From Mesorhizobium temperatum (GTDB lineage Bacteria; Pseudomonadota; Alphaproteobacteria; Rhizobiales; Rhizobiaceae): a DNA stretch of 64,000 nt. The stretch lies in NCBI RefSeq assembly GCF_002284575.1, contig NZ_NPKJ01000037.1:41084-105083 (forward strand). Reading direction: 5' to 3'. A model generated the notes under the pieces. That model was not told where the DNA came from. It made no database searches and saw only the letters and a program-made list of their open reading frames with translations. Positions within the stretch are counted from its first letter, which is position 1; every line of letters begins with the position of its first letter. Shown piece by piece: positions 1 to 8,118 of the stretch. Both the position numbers and the translations under genes were made by a program.

Positions 1-67
1 GAGCCTCGACAAAGTCGAGGCTCCCTGCGGTGCCGAAAGCAACGCCAATGAAGGAACAGTCAGATGA
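1..67 (+). CDS. 3' end of an upstream gene, possibly nifZ (partial)
   Basis: A reading frame open from base 2 ends with TGA at 65-67 and overlaps the nifT ATG as ATGA, the usual sign of translational coupling. Only about 21 codons are visible, too few to recognise a family. nifZ is proposed only because nifB-fdxN-nifZ-nifT is a common rhizobial gene order. A perfect 10-bp inverted repeat (1-10 and 14-23, AAA loop) lies in this tail. Confidence 0.35.
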   Translation, partial: SLDKVEAPCGAESNANEGTVR

Positions 68-276
68 AAGTAATGATCCGCAGGACCGATGCCGGCTTGT
101 CGGCGTATGTCCCCAAGAAGGATCTCGAAGAGCCGATCATCAAGCTCGAGAACGAAGACTTGTGGGGCGGGGTCGTAACGCTCAGGAACGGCTGGCGGCT
201 CCTCCTACCCGACCTTCCGCGGCATACGCGTCTGCCGATCACCGTCGAGGCAAGGAAGCTTTCTGACGAGGACTGA
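64..276 (+). CDS. nifT: NifT/FixU nitrogen fixation protein
   Basis: This 70-residue protein matches the NifT/FixU family in length and content: start MKVMIRR, then YVPKKDLEEPI, a LWGG block, NGWRL, and the C-terminal LPITVEARKL. NifT is a small conserved protein of nif operons whose role in nitrogenase maturation is not settled; mutants usually have weak phenotypes. The ATG overlaps the stop of the upstream frame. A SIR2-like gene follows after 37 bp and an ABC exporter after that, so the nif operon may continue into them. The symbol fixU is used for the same gene in many rhizobia. Confidence 0.9.
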   Translation: MKVMIRRTDAGLSAYVPKKDLEEPIIKLENEDLWGGVVTLRNGWRLLLPDLPRHTRLPITVEARKLSDED

Positions 277-313
277 TGCTGCCGGTTGATAAGGGCGTCG
301 AGAGGAAACGAGC

Positions 314-1219
314 ATGAACACGATCCTGACCCCGCGCCACCTCGTCGTCCTCCAGGACAGTTTTGCCGAAAAGCTGCTTGACCTGCTGAAGGAAGCGCTC
401 GCGGCCGATGCGGTGATCCCATATCTCGGTCCGGGTCTCCTCAGGCTCAGCTCCGCGGAAACGCCTGTACCGCACAGCCCGGAAGCCGTCGCCGCGGTGC
501 TCAACACGCGGGCGCCAGCCCCTTCCAAGATTCGGACCAATATGTGGTCGGTCGCGCAGTTCATCGAACAGCGCCGGCATCGCCGGACGCTTAAAGCGTG
601 GATGGCGGAGATATTCGCAGCGCCGGCGGCGCCGACCGTCCTCCACGCCTGGCTCGCAAAGCTGCCGCTCTCCCTCATCATCGACAGTTGGTACGACGGC
701 GCCATGCGAGCCGCCCTCGCAGAGGCCGGCCGAACGGACGTTGTCGAGATACAAGGCGTCACGCGCGCGAACGAAATCGGTAACATTTGGACGAAAACCT
801 ACGACTTGTCCGGGAACGAACTCGACCCTGGGCCAGCGGCAAAGACGATTCTCTATACGCCTCACGGCAGTGTTAGGCCGGCCGCAAATTTCCTCGTCGC
901 GGATTCCGACTATGTCGAGGTCCTGACCGAAATCGACATCCAGACGCCGATCCCTGACGTGGTGAAGGAACGGCGCCTCAACCGTGGCTTCTTCTTCGTC
1001 GGCTGCCGCTTCGACGATCAGATGCTGCGCACCTACGCCAGACAGATCATGAAGCGCTCGGAAGGCTCACATTTTGCGGTAATCGATGCGGCAACGCTCA
1101 CCAAAAACGAACGTCGTTTCCTTGCAGAAAGCGCAATCACGGTCATTGACATGCCGGCAGGTCAAGCCGCGGCTCGGCTCGTCGGAGCAGGCACTGCTGC
1201 AGATGGTGGCCAGGATTAA
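314..1219 (+). CDS. SIR2-like domain protein downstream of nifT
   Basis: A 301-residue protein. Near residue 36 it has VIPYLGPGL, resembling the nucleotide-binding start of SIR2_2-type domains. Near residue 225 it has GFFFVGCRFDDQMLRTYARQI-like sequence, the 'FVG-S-DD' motif found late in SIR2-like NAD-binding folds. No membrane segment or zinc finger is evident. It sits 37 bp after nifT in the same orientation and the exporter genes follow within 16-75 bp, so co-transcription is likely. Similar SIR2-like genes occur near nif genes in rhizobia, with unknown role. NAD binding or hydrolysis is an inference from the fold. Confidence 0.6.
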   Translation: MNTILTPRHLVVLQDSFAEKLLDLLKEALAADAVIPYLGPGLLRLSSAETPVPHSPEAVAAVLNTRAPAPSKIRTNMWSVAQFIEQRRHRRTLKAWMAEIFAAPAAPTVLHAWLAKLPLSLIIDSWYDGAMRAALAEAGRTDVVEIQGVTRANEIGNIWTKTYDLSGNELDPGPAAKTILYTPHGSVRPAANFLVADSDYVEVLTEIDIQTPIPDVVKERRLNRGFFFVGCRFDDQMLRTYARQIMKRSEGSHFAVIDAATLTKNERRFLAESAITVIDMPAGQAAARLVGAGTAADGGQD

Positions 1220-1234
1220 ACATGGCGGGCGCGT

Positions 1235-3127
1235 TTGATAGTGAGTCGTCCCGGCGTGCACAGAAAGCGCAATTCAGTCTGGAACACACCCGTGAGCAGT
1301 GATGCTATTGGCAGCGCGACGAAGCCTCTGAATTCGTTCACGCATGTGGAAGCGGCCGGCTGGGGCCGCGGGTTGAGCACGCTGCTGCGCATTACCCGTA
1401 TGAATTTGCGGCACCCGTGGCAGGTCGCCTTCGCCATTGGCTCGACACTGGTAGCGGTAATCCTCCAGTTGCTCATTCCCAAGCTTCTCGGCCAGGCCGT
1501 CGACCAGACCCAGACAGCCATTCGGGGCGGTGTCACGGGGGCCGCGGCAGAACAAGCGCTCTGGATCTCGGCTCTCCTGCTGCTCGCGGTCAGCGCGCTG
1601 CGCGGCCTTGTCACGATGATGCAGAACTATTTTGCCGAAGCGGTCGGGCATCACGTCGCATATGAACTGCGCCTCGCCTGCTACGAGAAGATCCAGCGTC
1701 TCAGCTTTTCCTTTCACGACCATGTGCATTCAGGCGATCTGATTACCATCGGCCTGCTCGATCTCGAAGGCGTGCGGATGTATTTTTCCACCGCCCTGGT
1801 TCGCGCCCTCCTGCTCACCATGCTGATCGGGATCGGCGCCTACATGCTGATCTCCACCGACCCGGTGCTCGGCCTCGTCGCGCTGAGCTTCGTGCCTTTC
1901 GTCGCCTGGCGCTCGTCCGTCACACAGCTTAGACTGCGAGCCACCTGGCTCGACCTGCAGGAGCGGGTTTCGGTCTTAAGCCGCGTGATGGAGGAAAATC
2001 TTGGAGGAATCCGCGTCGTCCGCGCTTTTGCGGCCCAAGCTTATGAGATGCTGAAGTTCGACCGCGCCTCGAAGAGCGCGCTCGACCTCGCCCATGACCG
2101 CGTTGACATCTACGTGCCCAACACGTCGGCGATGACCTTGTCCTTCTTTTTCGCCATGGGATTGGTCCTCTGGATCGGCGGCAACAAGATCATCGCCGGC
2201 GAGATCAGCGTCGGGACGCTCGCCACGTTCCTGACATTCATGACGATCCTGCAAATGCCCGTCCGCCAGATCGGCCTGATGGTCAATGCCTTTGCCCGCG
2301 CTTCCACTTGCGGTTCGCGTCTTTTCGGTCTCCTCGACCAGGATATTACAATCAGGGATGCTCCCGACGCCAGACCGCTCGAGATCAGCGAAGGCACTCT
2401 GCGCTTCGATAATGTCTCCTTTGCATATCCCAGCACCGAAACCCGCCCGATTGTGAAGAACATCAACTTTGAGGCCCGCAGGGGTGAGACAATCGCGATC
2501 GTGGGTCCGCCGGGTTCGGGCAAATCGACGATGGCTCACCTGATCCCCCGCTTTTACGACGTCATCGAGGGCGCCATCACGCTTGACGGGCAGGACATCC
2601 GCAAGGTCACCCTAGCAACTCTTCGCAAGGCGGTCGCGGTCGTACAGCAGGATGCCTTCCTGTTCACCACCACGATCGAGAACAACATCGCTTATGGCGA
2701 TCCCTGGGCGAAGGAACAGCGGATTGAGCGGGCTAGCGAATCCGCCCAGCTGCACAACTACATCCTCGGCCTCCCAGCAGGCTACGAGACGGTCGTGGGC
2801 GAACGCGGCGTTTCTCTCTCGGGCGGCCAGCGCCAGCGTCTCACGATTGCACGCACTATGATGCTGCGCCCGTCGGTCGTCGTTTTCGACGACTCGACCG
2901 CCGCGATCGATGCCGCCACCGAGCAGCGCATCCGCGCGGCGATGCGGCGCTTCGCTAAGGAGCGGGTGACAATCATCATCGCCCATCGGCTGAGCTCGCT
3001 CATGCACGCCGACCAGATCCTCTTTGTTGACAACGGCGAGATCGTCGAGCGCGGCACCCATGAAGAGCTTTTGGCGAAGCGAGGACGCTATAAGGCCCTT
3101 TACGATCTGCAGATGCGCTCCGAGTGA
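1235..3127 (+). CDS. ABC exporter half-transporter, first subunit (degenerate ATP site)
   Basis: A fused membrane-ATPase exporter half of up to 630 residues; the frame opens at TTG 1235 and a GTG at 1292 is an alternative start. Six membrane helices lie roughly between residues 65 and 340. The ATPase domain has Walker A GPPGSGKST, signature LSGGQRQ and a Walker B ending VVFDDSTAAID. The usual catalytic glutamate is aspartate, which in heterodimeric exporters (TM287/288, BmrCD type) marks the degenerate site. The partner gene follows 33 bp later. Substrate unknown; a lipid, peptide or drug is typical. Position behind nifT suggests expression in the nodule, by inference only. Confidence 0.85.
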   Translation: MIVSRPGVHRKRNSVWNTPVSSDAIGSATKPLNSFTHVEAAGWGRGLSTLLRITRMNLRHPWQVAFAIGSTLVAVILQLLIPKLLGQAVDQTQTAIRGGVTGAAAEQALWISALLLLAVSALRGLVTMMQNYFAEAVGHHVAYELRLACYEKIQRLSFSFHDHVHSGDLITIGLLDLEGVRMYFSTALVRALLLTMLIGIGAYMLISTDPVLGLVALSFVPFVAWRSSVTQLRLRATWLDLQERVSVLSRVMEENLGGIRVVRAFAAQAYEMLKFDRASKSALDLAHDRVDIYVPNTSAMTLSFFFAMGLVLWIGGNKIIAGEISVGTLATFLTFMTILQMPVRQIGLMVNAFARASTCGSRLFGLLDQDITIRDAPDARPLEISEGTLRFDNVSFAYPSTETRPIVKNINFEARRGETIAIVGPPGSGKSTMAHLIPRFYDVIEGAITLDGQDIRKVTLATLRKAVAVVQQDAFLFTTTIENNIAYGDPWAKEQRIERASESAQLHNYILGLPAGYETVVGERGVSLSGGQRQRLTIARTMMLRPSVVVFDDSTAAIDAATEQRIRAAMRRFAKERVTIIIAHRLSSLMHADQILFVDNGEIVERGTHEELLAKRGRYKALYDLQMRSE

Positions 3128-3160
3128 TGACATGATGATCGAGAATGGGGCCGGGCGCTG

Positions 3161-5074
3161 ATGGCCCAAGAGGACGCCGACGAACTCGAAGGCGAACGCA
3201 ATAACGTCCGTGACGACGGCAGACGCCCTCCCCGCGCGGTTGTCGGCTCGCACCGTATCGAAGAGGAGATGTTCGGCCGGGCTTTCGACCAGAACGTGAT
3301 CCGACGCATTTGGGCCTTCGCGCGTCCCTACAAGGCCAAGCTATTCATCTCGGTTTCCGCATTGCTGATCTTCACGGGCACGCAGCTTCTCATCCCATTG
3401 ATCATCCGCTACGCGATTGACCACGGAATGGCTCCGGGAGGCATCGATCACTCCTACCTGCTTGCGGCCGCCGGAGCATTCCTTCTCGCGATTTTGGTCA
3501 ATTTCGCCGCCGGCTACACACAGGAAACCGTGGTGGGGAAAACGGCCGAGAATGTCCTCTTCGACATACGCCGCGCCATGTTCGCCCGTCTGCAGAGGGT
3601 TTCGCTCTCCTTCATGGACAAGACCGAGGTTGGACGCCTGATGTCCCGTCTGCAAGGCGACGTCAACTCCATGCACGAGTTCCTCGAAAACTCATTATAT
3701 TCCGTAGGCGATATTGCGCTTCTCTTCGGCATCGTTTTCGTGATGCTGTGGCTCGACTTCCGCCTCGGCCTCGTGACGCTCTCGGTCCTGCCGATCCTGT
3801 TCATCGTCCGCATCTTCTGGCTGCCGCGTGCGCGCGACGCCTTCATGGCTGCGCACGAGACCAATTCGGTCGCCAACGGCGCGCTGGCCGAAGCCATTCA
3901 CGGCGTGCGCACCGTTCAGTCCATGGAGCGGCAGCAGGTCAATTTCATTCTCTATGACGACAAGGCCCATGCCAATCTCAGGACTCACCTGATTGCTGCC
4001 AAATATGCACAGGTCATGGTGCCGATCGTCGATGGGCTCACCGGCCTCGCCATGGCCGTCGTCATCGTAGTCGGCGGCTCCATGATCATGAATGGCCGCA
4101 TCGATGTGGGCGTATTGGTCGCCTATCTTTTCTATATCCAGCGCTTCTTTGATCCGATCCGCTCGCTCACTCTGCAATATTCGATCATGCAGCGCGCCAT
4201 GGCCTCCGGCAAGCGCCTGACCGATGTGCTCGACGTCAAGATCGATGTCCAGGACAAACCGGATGCCCGGGCGCTTTCGCCCGAAATGGACGGCTCGGTC
4301 GAGTTCAGGAACGTCACCTTCGGCTACAATCCCAACCATCCGGTGCTGAAAAATGTCTCCTTCCGGGTCCATCCCGGCGAGACGGTCGCCTTGGTCGGGC
4401 CGACCGGCTCCGGTAAATCGAGCGCGATGGCCCTCGTCCACCGCTTCTATGACGTTCAGCAGGGCCAAGTGCTGGTCGGCGGACATGATGTGCGCGATCT
4501 CACACAGGAATCGCTCGGCCGCCAGGTCGCCATGGTGCTGCAGGAGCCGTTCCTGTTCACCGGGACAGTCTTCGACAACATTCGCTACCATAAGACGGAA
4601 GCCACGCGCGACAAGGTGATCGAGGCTGCCAAGGCGGTCGGCGCCCACGACTTCATCATGAGCCTTGCCGACGGGTATGAAGCCCAACTCGGCGAACGGG
4701 GTGGCAACCTTTCTCTCGGCCAGCGCCAGCTTATCAGTTTCGCCCGTGCTCTCGTTGCCGACGCCAAGATCCTCGTGCTCGACGAGGCTACCGCCAACAT
4801 CGACAGCTACACGGAAATGCTGATCCAGAAGGCCCTGATCAAACTCCTCGAGGGCCGCACCGGGCTTGTCATCGCCCACCGTCTCGCTACCGTCCGAGGC
4901 GCTGACCGCATCATCGTTCTTCAAAACGGCCAGGTGATCGAGACCGGCAACCACGACCAGCTAATGGCCGCCGGCGGACTTTACTCCAAGCTCTACAACC
5001 TCAACTACGCCTCGTTCGATGATATCCCCGAGGAGGAACTCGATGCCTCCGCACAAGCAGACTCGCAGACCTGA
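3161..5074 (+). CDS. ABC exporter half-transporter, second subunit
   Basis: A 637-residue exporter half following its partner by 33 bp. An N-terminal extension of about 35 charged residues precedes MFGRAFDQ, where a shorter start at 3269 is possible. Six membrane helices are followed by an ATPase domain with Walker A GPTGSGKSS, Walker B ILVLDEATANID (catalytic Glu present) and signature LSLGQRQL, a variant of LSGGQ. The variant signature here and the Asp in the partner's Walker B belong to the same composite ATP site. The pair therefore looks like an asymmetric heterodimer. The C-terminal tail is acidic. Confidence 0.87.
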   Translation: MAQEDADELEGERNNVRDDGRRPPRAVVGSHRIEEEMFGRAFDQNVIRRIWAFARPYKAKLFISVSALLIFTGTQLLIPLIIRYAIDHGMAPGGIDHSYLLAAAGAFLLAILVNFAAGYTQETVVGKTAENVLFDIRRAMFARLQRVSLSFMDKTEVGRLMSRLQGDVNSMHEFLENSLYSVGDIALLFGIVFVMLWLDFRLGLVTLSVLPILFIVRIFWLPRARDAFMAAHETNSVANGALAEAIHGVRTVQSMERQQVNFILYDDKAHANLRTHLIAAKYAQVMVPIVDGLTGLAMAVVIVVGGSMIMNGRIDVGVLVAYLFYIQRFFDPIRSLTLQYSIMQRAMASGKRLTDVLDVKIDVQDKPDARALSPEMDGSVEFRNVTFGYNPNHPVLKNVSFRVHPGETVALVGPTGSGKSSAMALVHRFYDVQQGQVLVGGHDVRDLTQESLGRQVAMVLQEPFLFTGTVFDNIRYHKTEATRDKVIEAAKAVGAHDFIMSLADGYEAQLGERGGNLSLGQRQLISFARALVADAKILVLDEATANIDSYTEMLIQKALIKLLEGRTGLVIAHRLATVRGADRIIVLQNGQVIETGNHDQLMAAGGLYSKLYNLNYASFDDIPEEELDASAQADSQT

Positions 5075-5118
5075 CGTGTGGCCGGCATATCTATGGGTGC
5101 TGTCCGTGATGATCCGTT

Positions 5119-5193
5119 TCAGGCGGGCTGACGAACGCTGAGGCCGCCGTCAACGACGAGGCCGGCAGCGTTCAGAAGAGAACTCGTCGGATC
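5119..5193 (-). pseudogene. 3' remnant of a short-chain dehydrogenase (SDR)
   Basis: Read leftward, the last 24 codons give SSLLNAAGLVVDGGLSVRQ-like sequence before a stop. This is the typical C-terminal 'G..(I/L)VVDGG' end of classical SDR proteins. The rest of the gene is missing, so this is debris at the edge of the exporter operon. Confidence 0.45.
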
Positions 5194-5280
5194 ATGAAGG
5201 ATGCTTCGGGACGTGCGGAGGTTCGAACTTCACATGGGCGCGCTCGTGCAGGAGCGGCCATTCCTGAATGCCGACGAACA

Positions 5281-5372
5281 CGCTGTCGCCCGGGGCAAGG
5301 AAAACTCTGTAGAGGAGTCCGAGCAGTTCAGACGATCCGCTCCCGGCCGTCACCTGATCCTGGGAGATGCGC
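5281..5372 (-). pseudogene. Internal hisC fragment (second, broken copy)
   Basis: About 90 bp is near-identical to the internal part of the intact hisC-like gene at 8119-9267 (matching roughly 8938-9026). Read leftward it encodes DQVTAGSGSSELLGLLYR. Sequence on either side is unrelated, so a duplicated hisC was almost completely lost here. Confidence 0.75.
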
Positions 5373-5499
5373 CGGGGCCTATGTGCGAGGTGTCGGCAAA
5401 GCATAGAAAGAGCGATGCACGCGCTGAGCTCGCACACGCGGGGCGCCCTTAAGGCATGGCTCAAGCAACCGGCGCGCCACGGCGCGAGCGAATTTGTTC

Positions 5500-5840
5500 C
5501 CAACGTGCACGGAAGTCGGCTGAGCGCCGACGGCGTGCAGGCGCTCCTGGCCAAGCAAACGCGTGCCGCCAGCGAGAGATGTCCATCATTCGCGTCCCAG
5601 GAAGGTCGCCGCACGTACTGAGGCACAGCGCGGTGATGTAACGGCTGCAAGCGGGAGTCGACTGCTCTATGATGGCGCTGTGTCTCGGCCATGAGTCGAT
5701 CGAAGCGATGCAGACCTACTTGCATGCCCATCTCGCGCTCAAGGAAACGGGCGCTGGCGAGCTTCAGCCGTACGAGCCGGAAGCCAATCCGCTTCCAGCC
5801 AGGCGACCGCCTGCTCGCCTTCCTGAAGGGCTCTGTAAGA
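5500..5840 (+). pseudogene. Tyrosine recombinase (integrase) C-terminal remnant
   Basis: Pieces in more than one frame give SADGVQALLAKQT, then HVLRHSAVM, then MALCLGHESIEAMQTYLHAHLALKE. These are the H-x-x-R, LGH-S and Y-x-H/x-A blocks of phage-type tyrosine recombinases, including the catalytic tyrosine region. A stop codon (TAA, 5639-5641) and frameshifts interrupt the order, and the N-terminal part is missing. Such integrases often belong to multi-recombinase IS elements on rhizobial plasmids. It is not functional as seen. Confidence 0.7.
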
Positions 5841-5843
5841 GAG

Positions 5844-5934
5844 GAACTATGCCGAATGAAACCAGCGGCCTCACCAAAACAGCGGCAAGCACGTGCAAAC
5901 GGCCAATTGCTTCCACAACCATTCGGCATAGTTC
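5844..5934. repeat. Perfect 15-bp inverted repeat next to integrase remnant
   Basis: GAACTATGCCGAATG (5844-5858) is the exact reverse complement of CATTCGGCATAGTTC (5920-5934), separated by about 61 bp. It lies directly after the integrase remnant. It could be the recombination end of that element or a transcription-stopping hairpin; the sequence alone does not decide. Confidence 0.6.
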
Positions 5935-5958
5935 GGCGGGCGGCACAAACCGCCAAGC

Positions 5959-6549
5959 TCAATGACGGTGAAGCGCTTGCCTATCACTCTCCAAGGTCGT
6001 CATGGCCACCCGAGCCGGACTTCCCAGGACCTTGACCCCTGCGGGAACATCTCGAGTGACCACGCTGCCAGCGCCTACGACCGCATCATCGCCAATCGTG
6101 ACGCCCGGGAGAATGATTGCTCCACCGCCGATCCAGACACGGCTGCCAATGTGGACAGGACGCCCGAACTGCAGCCCACTCTGCCGCTGCTCGGGATCAT
6201 GCGGATGATCTGCGGTGTAGATCTGCACGGCAGGCCCAATTGCCGTTCCTTGGCCAATCGTCACCTCTACCACGTCAAGGATGACGCAATTGAAATTGAG
6301 GAAGACGTGGGCTCCGAGGCGGATGTTGAAGCCGTAGTCGCAATAGAAGGGCGGACGGATGACCGCTCCGGGCCCAACCTCTGCTAGCCGCTCGGACAGG
6401 AGCGCATGCCACTGCTCGGCGGTTTGGCCCAACGTGTCATTGTACCGCTTCAGCCAAGCCCCGGTGGCCAGCAGGTCAGCTTGGATCTCCGGATCCGCCG
6501 CACTGTACGGCTCGCCTGCGAGCATCTTCTCTTTTTGACTGCGTATCAT
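5959..6549 (-). CDS. nodL: NodL-type O-acetyltransferase
   Basis: A 196-residue acetyltransferase of the NodL/LacA/maltose acetyltransferase family. It shows the N-terminal KEKMLAGE start, then the family core PPFYCDYGFNIRLG, FLNFNCVILD and the catalytic-His region IYTADHP. Left-handed beta-helix hexapeptide turns follow (VWIGGGAIILPGVTIG, VVGAGSVVTRDVPAG). NodL acetylates the 6-O position of the non-reducing Nod factor sugar using acetyl-CoA in the cytoplasm. The symbol rests on family plus setting; a housekeeping maltose/galactoside acetyltransferase is the alternative. No nod box is visible upstream, and both flanks are IS debris. Confidence 0.7.
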   Translation of the reverse strand: MIRSQKEKMLAGEPYSAADPEIQADLLATGAWLKRYNDTLGQTAEQWHALLSERLAEVGPGAVIRPPFYCDYGFNIRLGAHVFLNFNCVILDVVEVTIGQGTAIGPAVQIYTADHPHDPEQRQSGLQFGRPVHIGSRVWIGGGAIILPGVTIGDDAVVGAGSVVTRDVPAGVKVLGSPARVAMTTLESDRQALHRH

Positions 6550-6599
6550 GGTTCCTCGTCAGATCGTGTCCGGTGGTGTGGTGTAGCAGTGCATGGCGG

Positions 6600-6900
6600 A
6601 TTGCCCTCGGCAACGTTTATGTCTTGGTCTTGCCGCACTCCGGCTCAAGAACCGGGGCGGTAGTCTCGTCGGCGACCAGCTTCGTTCGAGCATCGCTGAT
6701 GCAGGGGAAGAAAATGCCAGGCAGGCACTAACGACCCAGTCGGCAAGTGTCCAGCGGTCGAGTTGTTCCTGCCGCTTTCAGATGTGCGCCTGACGATAGA
6801 ACGGTAAGTGATCGGTGTATGTGGATCCCAGCGCCTGGGCGACGGTTGCCTTCCCGTCCCCTTTACCCACACCACGCTCGAACATCCCAATGACATATCA
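6600..6900 (-). pseudogene. IS66-family transposase remnant
   Basis: Read leftward in shifting frames, the segment gives TYTDHLPFYRQAHI, then a STLADWV-like block (WTLADWVVSAC), matching the central part of IS66-type TnpC transposases ('Y-DHLPLYRQ...STLADWVG'). Stops and frameshifts break it. No ends or accessory genes are seen. Confidence 0.6.
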
Positions 6901-7002
6901 ATCCCGGCATTATACGCAGGGTCGTCTCCCAGACTGCACCGGGAACGTCATGGAGCGCTTCGACAACGATTTTGATCTCCAATCAGACAGCAAATTTCAT
7001 GG

Positions 7003-8031
7003 TCACCCGACTTGAGCCATGATTTCGGATTGAATCGTCGTTGCGGTGTATAGGGAAGCATCTAGCGGCAGATCCCCAAATGCCAGTTGACAAAGAAGGT
7101 AATTGGCACCTGCCTCTTCCAACTGCCCAAGCAGAGCTTTTCGCACAGAAGCTGCCGATCCTACTACGCACAATTCACTCTCGATTGCTGCATCGAAGGT
7201 CAGCGGCAGGTTTGGTGGAGTCGGGATGGCATTGAGGTCGTAAAGGAATTTGAAGCTCTTAAGCCATCGTTCGTAAGCAGGTGCCGCGAGCGAATACGCA
7301 TCTGCTTCAGAACGCCCAATCACAACCATTCGGAGCAATCCAAGAAATGGTGCTCGCTCGTCCGCCTCAGTTTTGTGCTCTCGACCGGCGCGGAAGGCAT
7401 CAGTAGTTCTGCGAACAGAAGAGGAAGGTCCCACGCACGCGATATTTGCGCCATTAGCCGCGGCCCAGCTTGCCGGCTCGGGTCGATTGGTGGCGATCCA
7501 GGTCGGCGGATGCGGCCGCTGATGAGGTCTTAGCGTCAAAGGAACGCCATTCAGTTCAAAATGGCGGCCTTGATAAGATAGCGTGCCGCCCTTCATCGCA
7601 TTAATAAGGATCTCGCTGGCTTCCGCATACTGGCCTGGCGCCGCGTCCGCACCAATCCCAAAGTAACCCAATTCGGTGGGAAAAGAGCCGCGTCCTATAC
7701 CGAGTTCGAGCCTGCCACCGCTCAATTGGTCAAGCATACAGATCTCTTCGAACGCACGCAGCGGATGATAAAGGGCAAGTAGCATTACCAACGGGCCGAC
7801 ACGAAGGCGCTGGGTGCGCTGGGCGACGCTCGATAAGAACAGATTCGGCGATGGACCTCTCCCATGCGGGGTACAGTGATGCTCTGCCAGATGATATGCA
7901 TAGAAACCGAGGTGATCGCACGCCTCTGCCAACATCAGGCGATCCGCGTATTGTCGGGCGATATCGCGGCCGTCCTCGTCCAGGTGATCGAAGATGCCGA
8001 AGGTCAGGGTTGAAGGAAAGGCGTTTCTCAC
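7003..8031 (-). CDS. LLM-class flavin-dependent oxidoreductase (bacterial luciferase family)
   Basis: A 342-residue protein with the family layout: FGIFDHLDEDG at the start, AEHHCTPHG near residue 50, RVGPLVMLLALYHPLRAFEEI, then GGRLELGIGRGSFPTELGYFG. It probably uses reduced FMN or F420 to oxidise an unknown organic substrate. It lies 87 bp downstream of the hisC-like gene in the same direction, so the two are probably one transcript. Their linkage suggests joint work on an amino-acid-derived compound, but no product can be named. Confidence 0.8.
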   Translation of the reverse strand: MRNAFPSTLTFGIFDHLDEDGRDIARQYADRLMLAEACDHLGFYAYHLAEHHCTPHGRGPSPNLFLSSVAQRTQRLRVGPLVMLLALYHPLRAFEEICMLDQLSGGRLELGIGRGSFPTELGYFGIGADAAPGQYAEASEILINAMKGGTLSYQGRHFELNGVPLTLRPHQRPHPPTWIATNRPEPASWAAANGANIACVGPSSSVRRTTDAFRAGREHKTEADERAPFLGLLRMVVIGRSEADAYSLAAPAYERWLKSFKFLYDLNAIPTPPNLPLTFDAAIESELCVVGSAASVRKALLGQLEEAGANYLLCQLAFGDLPLDASLYTATTIQSEIMAQVG

Positions 8032-8118
8032 TCGATTTCTCCAAGTTTAACGCAGGAAGTTCTCTTGCTTGCGATGATCAAGCAATTCAAAGATATAGAA
8101 GGTGTGTGATCGCTCGGA

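Noticed and set aside
1..23. Hairpin at the window start as a terminator
   Set aside because: The 10-bp stem has a 3-base loop but no T-run and lies within an open frame coupled to nifT.
3695..4954. 419-codon open frame antisense to the second ABC exporter gene
   Set aside because: High-GC codon bias leaves the opposite strand open; the sense frame has complete exporter motifs and this frame has none.
5192..5962. Long minus-strand open frame of 256 codons
   Set aside because: It strings together the hisC fragment, the antisense of the integrase remnant and unrelated sequence; only the hisC piece resembles a protein.
6550..6600. nod box for nodL
   Set aside because: No ATC-N9-GATG pattern upstream of the nodL start; the region leads straight into IS66 debris.
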